Shown piece by piece: positions 56,035-64,000 of a DNA stretch of 64,000 nt. This stretch comes from Euphorbia lathyris (taxonomy: Eukaryota > Streptophyta > Magnoliopsida > Malpighiales > Euphorbiaceae). The notes under the pieces were generated by a model. It worked only from the letters and a program-made list of their open reading frames with translations, did no database searches and was not told the DNA's origin. Location of the stretch: positions 82,644,441-82,708,440 of the forward strand of contig NC_088914.1 of NCBI RefSeq assembly GCF_963576675.1, read 5' to 3'. Position 1 is the stretch's first letter; each line of letters opens with the position of its first letter. A program made the translations under genes and the position numbers.

Positions 56035-56531
56035 GGATTAATTTCAAATAAATACTCTATAGTTTCATGTTTTTTCAGATTGGTATCTATAGTTTTTTGT
56101 TACAAACCAAACCCGTTCGTTTGCAAAATTTTCATTTTTCATTGACTTTGCCAAATTTGGCCGATAATGACACCAAAATGAATATTTTCAAGAGTTAAAT
56201 TTGTTTAGTATTATATTTGCTATAGAACCATATTTTTTATTTTTCAAAATCATTATTTTTGGATTTTTCTCTCTCCGAACATTATATTTCTCTCTCATTA
56301 AAAACAACATTTAAATAACCTCAACCCTAAAAAGTTGAATAATTAAAGTTGATTAAAATATTATTTAATTCTTGAAAATTTCAATTTGAGGTCGTTATAG
56401 GTCAGATTTGGTAAAGTCTAACAAAAAATTAAAATTTTGCAAACCACATGGTTCAGTTTGTAACAAAAAAAATCCACAAATACCAATTTATAAAAACGTA
56501 GAGCCATAATTCATTTATTTGAAATTAATCC
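56035..56531. mobile_element. MITE, inverted ends
   Basis: Starts GGATTAATTTCAAATAAAT and ends ATTTATTTGAAATTAATCC, perfectly inverted. It continues into TTTGCAAAATTTTCATTTTT and near complements. The flanks are A-rich and no clean duplication was identified. Confidence 0.7.
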
Positions 56532-56639
56532 AAAAATCTATCCATTAGTTTTGAACAAAAAAATCGAATTCTGTTATATGAAGTTTTTAGCATTTTTTGT
56601 GGGGGTAATTTATGCATCATTTTGTGGAGGTAACTAGCA

Positions 56640-57000
56640 CCGGTAGTCATAAAAGTTTGAATAATATCATTAAAAGGTCATAAAAGTTTATTTTGTCTTG
56701 ATAAAATCACTTAAGTTTGTTTTTGTCTCAATAAAGTCACTTTAAATGTTTTTTGATTTTCCACCGGAATTGATTACAAAAAATTAATTCAATTAAATAA
56801 GGATTTTCAATTAAATTTTTTATTACAAATTAACTCATATGACATATCAATTGTCAATTAAAATGTGTAATTACATTTTTCTTAATATGCCGAGTGGTGC
56901 TCACATAAAATTGAGATGTCACGTCAAACTACTCTTCATATAACGGCTAATATATTATTTTTTCATAAACACACAAAGTATATTAAAATGGACTGGCATT
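56640..57000. repeat. Probable half-MITE
   Basis: Contains the AAGTTTGTTTTTGTCTCAAT and AAAGTCACTTTAA style of the MITE at 14303, without a recognisable second terminus. The rest is AT-rich. Confidence 0.35.
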
Positions 57001-57164
57001 TTTAGTTGAGATGTTATTCATGATGGTACGATCGATTGTTATATCTCATATCTGCACTGGTGCTCAATTAGCGGATATTTACAACAAAGCTCTTACTTAT
57101 CTTAATTTCATATTCTTCTAAGCAAGTTGGACATTTGTGATCTTTATGATCTAAACTGAGAGTT

Positions 57165-57564
57165 CTTATATTAAGCATCCAGTCTTTTATGTCACTCGAA
57201 GGATCCCCAATTCACATTTGGACACGTGTATTGTGATCCCACGTAATAATTAAAATAGTGTGGCCTCTTATAATATGTGTGAGTTCATATTACACGTGTC
57301 AAAATATGTATGGAAGGTCCTCCGAGTGACATAGAAAACCGGGTGTTTCTAATAATTTGCCTTAAACGGCAATTTATTAGAAGCACCGAGTTCTCCATAT
57401 CAAATGAAGGATCTTCCATACATATTTTGACACGTGTAATATGGACTCACACATATTATAAGAGGCTCCACTATTTTAATTATTACGTGGAGTCACAATA
57501 TACGTGTTCAAATATAAATTGAGGGTCCTCCGAGTGACATGAAAAACCCGATGCTTAATATAAG
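57165..57564. mobile_element. 400-bp foldback MITE carrying G-box motifs
   Basis: Starts CTTATATTAAGCATC and ends GATGCTTAATATAAG. The two halves are inverted for most of their length around a small hairpin (TTGCCTTAAACGGCAA) near 57358. Perfect CACGTG motifs lie at 57233-57238, 57293-57298 and 57431-57436, with an ACGTG remnant at 57502. No convincing target duplication. Confidence 0.75.
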
Positions 57565-58015
57565 TGAGTTGCGAAGAAACTGAAGACTCAATATCATGTC
57601 TCTGGACTCTGCCTACTATTCCTATGATTACAACCCATAAAATTCCGAGGATTGAATGCATAGTGAAAAAAGACACTACAATACAACCTTGTCAATATGC
57701 TACAAAAGGTCAGCTTTTTATATTTAGAAAAATACATTTTTCGGATCACAGTCTTGATCACATGCACCTTAATGAGCATCACAGTTAGACTTAGGTTTAT
57801 TAGAATCCTAAGGTGGATATTCAAAACATCACGAGGTTTAGATTTAATAAGCCTATATCTAATGGTGAATGAACAAATTTACTTGCTTATTAAGGTGCAT
57901 ATGAAATTTTTTGTTTCGGATCCAGCTTTATTTGTTGAGTTGATTAAATCTCTAATTGGATCACTTTATAGTAGATTCCTTGCACAATTCTTTACATGTC
58001 TCTTTTTTAAATGAA
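57565..58015. repeat. Local duplication D2, copy 2 (left part)
   Basis: 57570-57660 matches 62340-62450 (CTCAATATCATGTCTCTGG, CCTATGATTACAA). 57700-57960 matches 17895-17970 (AGCTTTTTATATTTAGAA, TTTATTTGTTGAGTTGATTA). The 105-residue plus ORF at 57697 is not conserved. Confidence 0.6.
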
Positions 58016-58020
58016 TAAGA

Positions 58021-58313
58021 TGTCATGGAACCGATTGAACTAAAAGCTCGAACTTATAGTTAAGGCCCAATCATAAATCTTATATTAATCTCCGACACAC
58101 CCCCACACGCAAATGCCCCTTGGGCTTGCAGCGTGCACAACACAGGCCCATCCCGCCATGTGTTTTAATTCCACAAATTAATGAGGTTGCCGGGACTCGA
58201 ACCCTCGACCGTTTGGTCCTAGAGGCTCTGATACGATGTCATGGAACCGATTGAACTAAAAGCTCGAACTTATAGTTAAGGCCCAATCATAGATCTTATA
58301 TTAATCTCCGACA
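58021..58313 (-). mobile_element. TRIM retroelement, 77-bp LTRs
   Basis: LTRs 58021-58097 and 58237-58313 run from TGTCATGG to CTCCGACA and differ at one base. A perfect 5-bp duplication TAAGA lies at 58016-58020 and 58314-58318. On the minus strand the inner edge of the right LTR is followed by ATCGTATCAGAGCC, a degenerate initiator-Met PBS. The left LTR is preceded by a G-rich polypurine tract (complement of CACCCCCACACG). The interior is only 139 bp and non-coding. Confidence 0.9.
58193..58203 (-). promoter_or_regulatory. Pol III B-box-like motif in the TRIM
   Basis: Minus-strand GGTTCGAGTCC is a perfect tRNA T-arm/B-box consensus, within GTCGAGGGTTCGAGTCCC. No matching A-box or acceptor stem was found, so it is not a tRNA gene. 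Confidence 0.5.
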
Positions 58314-58314
58314 T

Positions 58315-58560
58315 AAGAACCTTTTATTAGGCACAAAAACTCAAACAACAAAACAGAAAACAAAGGTATCAGTAGTTTTACATTGAAAGACACCTGCTCT
58401 ATAAAGACTACAAAAAAATAGATGCTCCACTGATTCTTCATTTTGGCCGCAAAACACGAACCTTTTATTAATACACTTTTGACAGCAATTACACAGGCCA
58501 ACCAAACAATTTAACTGCAACCAGGAACAAAACGGTATCCCCAAACTATGTTCGACAAAC
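58315..58560 (-). pseudogene. LINE zinc-binding fragment
   Basis: The peptide FCSWLQLNCLVGLCNCCQKC followed by FCGQNEESVEHLFFCSLY matches the zf-RVT region between RT and RNase H of plant L1 elements (spaced Cys, then E..HLF..C). A frame change follows. The left end abuts the TRIM. Confidence 0.6.
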
Positions 58561-58679
58561 TAACAGTTGGTTTATTGCTCTTCAACAAATTATAAGCACT
58601 AGCAACTGTGAATTTTCCAGATTGGATACTGGAACTTAAGTCTGATATTTGAGTTTTTCCTCTCTATATTGTTTTTGCA

Positions 58680-59330
58680 ATGTTTTTCTCGTGTTCTCAA
58701 AAGTGAAAAATAAACACATTAATTAAAGGCAAACGCAAACGCAAATGCAAAGACAGAATACAATTTGATTTGTATAACTTTGTACGTATTTACAGACTAG
58801 AAGTATTACAAAATTTATCACAAGAATTTTAATGGTTTATAATGTTAAGAATATAAACTCTAGTTTTTACTAATTACCTATAAACACACACCAGCTCCTC
58901 TTGACAAGTATTATTCTTCTAATGTCCTGTCGTAAATTTGATGCTGCAGGATTCTAACAATAAAGAACAAAGATAATAGCATGTATCATTTGCTTATGTA
59001 CCTGATTTCTAACCATCGGGTAGGGCGCCTTGGACTTTATTGTTTCCTGAAGAATGAAAGGAGGAAATATCATCTGGTTGAGAGAAATTGCAGCAGACTG
59101 TTTTATTATCAGTAAATTTGATATTAATAACTTTAAATCCATCAAGGATGATCCTTCATCAGATCCATGTTGAAAAATAAAAAAGAGACATAGTTCCAGC
59201 ATTTTATTTGCAGGCACAAAATTTAAACATGAACAAGCTGCTATACTTCAGAAAACATTCATTATGGATAACAACTGATATTTTCAGTGAAAAATTGAAG
59301 GTTTTCTATTCTTCCTAAATAGAGAGTGAA
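58680..59330 (-). repeat. Local duplication D2, copy 2 (right part)
   Basis: Continues the match to 18007-18600. A minus-strand reading frame at about 59155-59022 (KVINIKFTDNKTVCCNFSQP, then DDISSFHSSGNNKVQG) looks protein-like, ends near a GTACATAAG donor, and is partly repeated at 63480-63620. I do not recognise the protein; it may be a decayed exon. Confidence 0.5.
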
Positions 59331-59947
59331 TCTTATGCTACGTTTTGAAGTTTAGTGATCATACTATAAATGCATTAGCAACCAACAAGCGAGCATACTT
59401 CATGCCTTAAATTATTGAGGGACTAACTACCGTCTCCTAACTGATATATTTATGTATTCATAAAGCATTCAATGTAAAGTTAGTGTAGAACAGAACTTCC
59501 CCATATACGAAGCAAGGATAACTGACAGCAGGAACAAGGAATTAGGAAAATGAAACTAAACTAGAAGCATCAACTTTCAGGTTCTATACTTAAGGTAGTA
59601 TTATAACCACCTTCAAATAAATTGTGACAATAATACATATCAGAAACTATCACTCAAAAGACCAAAACAATTCCAAGGCCCTATTTCCTTTATTTGAATC
59701 AATTCTAAAGCACATATATTCATCTTAGGAAAACTAAACTTCGGATTTTTTTTCCTTGCTATGTTCTCCTAACCTTTTATTCCTTCAATAATTATTTTGG
59801 GAATAAATACAACTCCCTGCTATATTGAAGTATCACAGAAAAAAACATAAATAAATACAAACACATCTGCACAAGCAATGAAGCACCTAAATTGCTAATT
59901 ATGTCGAACAGAATGAATAGTTGATGCACACTATTGAGAACTATTAA
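59331..59947. other. Intergenic or intronic DNA
   Basis: No bounded element or gene recognised. If the minus-strand exons at 61.5-62.6 kb belong to a gene extending leftward, this would be intron. Confidence 0.35.
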
Positions 59948-59952
59948 AAAAG

Positions 59953-60810
59953 TGTAACAGACCATGGAAATAGAGGTAAATCCGCGGGATACCATGTAGA
60001 TTAAGAGTCTACATTGATATGTTTTATTTAAGAGCAATACACGTAATATATACAAGGTTCTCCTTCAATCAAGGAGACAAACTGACCCTACCAGCAGCTC
60101 TAGCAGCCCTACAGCAGCCTTAGACATACTATTCATTAATTATATTGACCTATACTTATAATATAGTCTTAAACATAATACAACTCAAAACAAAAAGCTT
60201 AAGATACTTTAGAATATAAAGTATAATCTGGAAGATGCAACTCAGAAGAACAAATCGGTCAGGCAAAAGGTAGACGACGAGACAACAACTGAACAACAAT
60301 CCTTGTTGGAAACGGAAAAACAGAAACCCATTTAAAACATCACCACAAGAGGCTGCCAGAAATATCAACACAAATGGAGATTCACCAGAAAACTAACCGG
60401 ACAGGCAGGACGGAAATAGAGAGGCAGCGGCGGAAGAAGAACTTAGACTTGGAATTAGGTCCAAACAGTCTGCTCACAGTAATGCTGAAAGAAACGGCCC
60501 AAAAATAAGAACCCATAAATTCTTCTCACAAAGCAGAAAACCAATTCTGGAATCTCAATCCATAAACCGAATACAGAAGCCGAAACAAGGCTCTGATACC
60601 ATGTAACAGACCATGGAAATAGAGATAAATCCATGGGATACCATGTAGATTAAGAGTCTACATTGATATATTTTATTTAAGAGCAATACACACATATACA
60701 CAAGGTTCTCCTTCAATCAAGGAGACAAACTGACCCTATGAGCAGCTCTAACAGCCTTACAGCAGCCTTAGGGATGCTATTCATTAATTACACTGACTTA
60801 TGCTCTAACA
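59953..60810 (-). mobile_element. Small non-coding LTR element, 209-bp LTRs
   Basis: Direct repeats 59953-60162 and 60602-60810 begin TGTAACAGACCATGG; the right one ends TGCTCTAACA. A perfect 5-bp duplication AAAAG lies at 59948-59952 and 60811-60815. On the minus strand the right LTR is followed by TGGTATCAGAGCC, a perfect initiator-Met PBS overlapping its edge. The interior (about 440 bp) has no retroelement protein. Its size fits TRIM or similar elements. The LTRs have diverged by roughly 10%. Confidence 0.85.
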
Positions 60811-60815
60811 AAAAG

Positions 60816-61546
60816 AAATGTCAAATTCTCAAAATATTGAGAGCTGTAGACAACATGTTGACATGTATTATAAAGCATACTCGAGACATCACAAATAATT
60901 CGTCCAATTGTATGGAGAGTCTTATCATCACTTGTATAACAATGAGCATCTTCATAATCATAACATTCCTCGTCTGCTGTGGCATATTGGTACTGTTGAT
61001 AATTAGAGACAAAGTCATTCATATTGTTTTCTACCTTGGTGAACTCTAATACATAAGCCACAAAGATATTTTTCTAGAGATTGCCAAATCTGTGGCAACA
61101 CAGTGTTCAAGCTAATCTAAGACCAAGTGAAAATCAGGCAATCTTAACAAGTACTCTCATCTTTTGGTTGTTGCTCTTGACAACAAAATTGATGAAGTTT
61201 CAATTTCAAAAGCATGTTGAAAGTTTCAAGATGAAATGTTATATGCATTTGTATGCTTATCCACAAATGTACACAAAAAACATTTAAAAGGAAAATTTTC
61301 CAACTGAATGCATTAGCAACCAACAAACCAGCTTACTTCATGCCTTAAAAGAAAATCTATAATGTCTCACAAATATGTACTACATAAACAAATCAATCAA
61401 ATAACTTGAAATATGGTGTTTAACAAACAGACACATTTCAATATGATTTAAATAAGTTGGAATATGAACTAATTCATAAAAAGAAAATATCCTAAATTCG
61501 AATTAGCTGTTTTTAAAAGCAGGACAATGGGAATGAAAAAGCTTAC
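60816..61546. other. Probable intronic DNA
   Basis: A minus-strand ORF at 61061-60798 has an acidic, Tyr-rich peptide ([20 protein letters not shown]) of unknown identity that runs slightly into the TRIM-like element. The overlapping plus-strand ORF looks membrane-like, but that is composition only. Confidence 0.35.
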
Positions 61547-61629
61547 CTGGTTGGTTCATATTCACCAAAACTGCTTTAATCGCTTGAAGATCTTCAAAAG
61601 TTCCCACTCCACTTTGCCTAATGAACAAA
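61547..61629 (-). CDS. Candidate internal exon, unknown gene
   Basis: Minus strand: possible acceptor GGATGCAG, 27 complete codons with one extra base at each end, then a strong donor CAG|GTAAGC at 61546. The peptide contains FIRQSGVGTFEDLQAIKAVL and VNMNQP and looks like conserved host protein. The acceptor lacks a clear pyrimidine tract. Its phase does not fit direct joining to the 62493-62608 exon, so another exon may lie between or one call is wrong. Confidence 0.35.
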
Positions 61630-61679
61630 CTGCATCCCACCGTATATATTGTTAGCGAGTCATACACCAACAGTAAATG

Positions 61680-62340
61680 TCATAGCAACAGGGGGGACTT
61701 GCTTTGCCACAGGCGACAAAGGCACTACCTCCAGCAGATTTTCAACGATTATTAAGCAAGCTTCGGGTATTGTCTTTGTACTCTGCAGCTAGAGGGGTAT
61801 TAAACATTATGTAAATATCAGGGTATTAATTAGTGTTTCTGTAATTAAGTTTTTTAGTCCTTAGATTGTAACGGCTATATTCAGAGTAGCCAGTATATAA
61901 CTAACACTTGTCAATTCCCATGCTGTCATCTAACTTCTAAGACCAAACCATGCCAAAACCATAGAACCAAATCGAAGAAAAACAGAGATGGGAGATGGAA
62001 ACTTACCTTGCTACAGAATGAAATTGAAGAAAACCAGAGGAAGTCTTTTCTATTTGTAATTCAACTCTAAATTTATATACAACTACAGAACGGATATATG
62101 CAAGGTTTGATTGAATATTTTCATGACTGCTAATAAATACATAAGCCCTATTGTTCTCACACCCCTTATTGGCGCTGATAACTAGCGCCAGAAATCTGAT
62201 GGGGATTAAGAAGGATAAGAGTGCGATTTTTTCATCTTCCAGATAAAGAAGACAAGAGTCGGATTATTCCGAGTCTATATCGGATAGCTCCAGCAGCAAC
62301 TGCAGCGAGTGAGGAATAAGTGCTCATAGAAAGGATGAAA
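61680..62340. other. Possible solo LTR and unassigned sequence
   Basis: 61790-61930 has LTR-like features (GTAACGGCTATATTCAGAGT, then AGTATATAAC), and about 62150-62290 is unassigned. I found no repeated ends or target duplication. No gene. Confidence 0.3.
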
Positions 62341-62492
62341 GTTGCAAAGAAATTGAAGGCTCAATATCATGTCTCTGGGCTCGGTCTACTATTCCTATGA
62401 TTACAATCCATTGGCAGCCATAAAATTCTGAGGATTGAATGCATTAATAAACTCCGAAATTAGCTGATAGAATGTAAACAGAAGAAAATTAC

Positions 62493-62608
62493 CAATGGAA
62501 TCAACAGCTATGCCTGGCCTACTATTGTGCCCCAACAAGCCAGCCATCATCAAGCTTTCACAAAATGCATTATTCATATGGACAAAAGCATTATCATCAG
62601 GTAGGTTC
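62493..62608 (-). CDS. Candidate internal exon, unknown gene
   Basis: Minus strand: a good acceptor CAATTTTCAG, then 116 bp with one uninterrupted frame (NLPDDNAFVHMNNAFCESLM, then GLLGHNSRPGIAVDSIG) and a donor CATTG|GTAATT. The codon use and composition are protein-like, and both splice sites are canonical. I do not recognise the family. With the exon at 61547 it suggests a minus-strand host gene, complete or decayed, whose introns carry the MITE and LTR elements. Confidence 0.4.
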
Positions 62609-62785
62609 CTGAAAATTGAAAAGAGGGAAATGTCATCTAATTCTTTCCAGAGAACTGTTTTCCTTACTGCAATCATATGAAAAATCGTTTTCCTGAATAG
62701 AAAGTACAAAGCATGAACTTAAACAATTTCTCTTTGCAAACATCACTTGCACTTTTGGACCTACAAAGCATGAACAAAATATTTA

Positions 62786-63131
62786 GGTGCCGTTTGGTTC
62801 ACGGAATAGAATAGAATAGTTATTCCTAAGGAACATAATATTCTTTAGGAATAGATAAAAAAATTATTCAAAAGACAACATTACACTCAAATGTAAAATT
62901 TTTCTTTTAAAATTTTGATTATTACCATCTATTATTCAAATATTTAATATATATTATCTATTCCATTTCCATCAATTATTCGAATGTACTTTTGTAAAGG
63001 TTAAAATAAGGAATAGCTATTTCACAAAAACATGGAATACACATTCCACGAAATAGCTATTCCATCCAAAATTATCAACCAAATGTAGGAATAGCTATTC
63101 TATTTCTCTCATGTTCCATGAACCAAACAAG
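62786..63131. mobile_element. Tourist-like or hAT-like MITE
   Basis: Ends GCCGTTTGGTTCACGG and CCATGAACCAAACAAG. The inverted sequence continues with GGAATAGAATAG and near complements. A second copy starts at about 63866. The 3-bp duplication could not be confirmed. Confidence 0.6.
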
Positions 63132-63429
63132 TCATCAGAGTTTTCTCAGAATAACATCATGAAGCCGTGTCAAGAGAGGCTGGCAAACAAATGACTTGGT
63201 TTTACTGTAAAAAACAGATGAATTATACATTGGAGAAGCCATGAAGCAAACATATGCATTACAGCTTCTCCATGTGCAAGAGGCTTCAGAAGTACTCAAA
63301 AAGCCAACAAAAATATGTTACCCAAAATTAACACAAAAGTTATGTTATTCTGTCTATGAATGATTAGCAGCTAGCGACAATGGTGGAGGCCACAGAAGCA
63401 GAGAAAGCTGCAGGGTACCAATAAAGAGG

Positions 63430-63870
63430 ATTGAGCAAAAATAATAGGATATATCATTTGCTTATTTACCTGCCTTGGACTCTATTGTTTGCTGAAGAAT
63501 GAAAGGAGGAATTATCACCTGGTCCAAGAAAAAATATGAGAGAAATTGTTGCAGACTGTTTTATAGCCAGTAAATTTGATATTTGTTTAATATAATTGAA
63601 GCAGACTGTTTTATATCCATTATAATATTTTGAATTTGATCCGAGTTTTACGATTCCTAATCGATCAGGCACAAAATTTAAACACCGTAGCAAGAAAAAA
63701 CCAAAAAAAAAAAAAACAATAAACAACAGTATGGATATCCACAGCTTACAAGATCTCCTGGATAAATTCAGGAATAACTTATTTTAATAGTCTAAAGTCC
63801 CGAGACAGCAGAAACGTGCAAAAACGTTGTCAACAAATTGGAAACAAATTTAGCAAATGAAATGAACTTT
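63430..63870. repeat. Local duplication D2, copy 3 (partial)
   Basis: Matches parts of 58960-59230 and 18240-18480 (GCTGAAGAATGAAAGGAGGA, AAATTTAAACACCGTAGCAA). An internal direct repeat of GCAGACTGTTTTATA occurs at 63550 and 63602. No open frame is conserved. Confidence 0.55.
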
Positions 63871-64000
63871 TGGTTCACGGAAAGGAATAGAACAGAAACT
63901 ATACCTACACTGAATAAAATAAGACTGAATAGATAAAAAAAATTATTCAAAAGACAACATTACCTTCAAATGTAATCGTTTTCTTTAAAAAATTTAATTA
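63866..64000. mobile_element. Partial MITE cut by the window end
   Basis: From CTTTTGGTTCACGGAAAGGA rightward this matches the left part of the MITE at 62786, including ATTATTCAAAAGACAACATT. It continues beyond the window. Confidence 0.6.

Noticed and set aside
57156..57573. Target duplication of the G-box MITE
   Set aside because: TGAGAGTT on the left and TGAGTTGC on the right are similar but do not align as a clean duplication.
58141..58236. tRNA gene in the TRIM
   Set aside because: The T-arm consensus is present, but no acceptor stem, anticodon arm or A-box can be folded.
60738..61049. 103-residue ORF with a hydrophobic C-terminal half resembling a membrane protein
   Set aside because: It starts inside the LTR of the TRIM-like element and hydrophobicity follows from T-rich sequence.
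61680..62340. Solo LTR
   Set aside because: LTR-like composition only; no repeated termini or 5-bp duplication found. Listed only as a possibility.

Overview
The window is nuclear DNA from a flowering plant, most likely a eudicot. The signs are AT-rich intergenic sequence, GT-AG introns, Ty1/copia, Ty3/gypsy and L1-type retroelements, hAT, Mutator-like and Tourist-like DNA elements, TRIM elements, and relics of P-class (Rf-like) PPR genes. I cannot name the species. There is no prokaryotic or organellar gene organisation.

Layout. 1-4376 is a scrambled minus-strand gypsy relic ending in a 692-bp LTR. 4853-7466 is a cluster of nested inverted-repeat elements. 7570-13612 holds an intact RNase H-like ORF (8193-8882), locally duplicated non-coding segments, a possible terminal exon and a decayed Rf-like PPR pseudogene. 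13688-17718 is a tract of small elements, most with 9-bp target duplications. 17880-21063 repeats the PPR neighbourhood with a second pseudogene. 21357-25348 is a hAT-like element split by a 5'-truncated L1 LINE. 25505-26441 is a near-perfect foldback. 26764-35029 is a hAT element carrying a BED zinc-finger remnant, split by a copia element (28550-34166) that has lost nearly all of its 5' LTR. 35171-37330 is a LINE tail and an inverted-repeat element split by a Mutator-type element with trinucleotide arrays. 37486-48922 is a hAT-like element split by a complete gypsy element (38499-48545). 49151-50489 is a tail-to-tail inverted duplication of decayed copies of the RNase H-like gene. 51783-64000 contains more Mutator-type foldbacks, two TRIM-size LTR elements, third copies of the local duplications and two candidate exons of an unidentified minus-strand gene.

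The best-supported results are boundary calls: 8-bp duplications for three hAT-like elements, 9-bp for ten or more Mutator-type elements, 5-bp for three LTR elements and 3-bp for one Tourist-like element. These give an explicit nesting order. The most interesting item is the antisense, apparently spliced four-exon ORF (39319-41550) between pol and the 3' LTR of the gypsy element. The splice junctions are canonical and frame-consistent, with one internal stop. Second is the 1.3-kb palindrome of RNase H-like pseudogenes, which could make hairpin RNA matching the intact copy at 8193-8882. I found no complete host gene other than that ORF and no evidence of a wholly new system.

All alignments, boundaries and difference counts were made by eye. 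Family names rest on motifs, not database searches.
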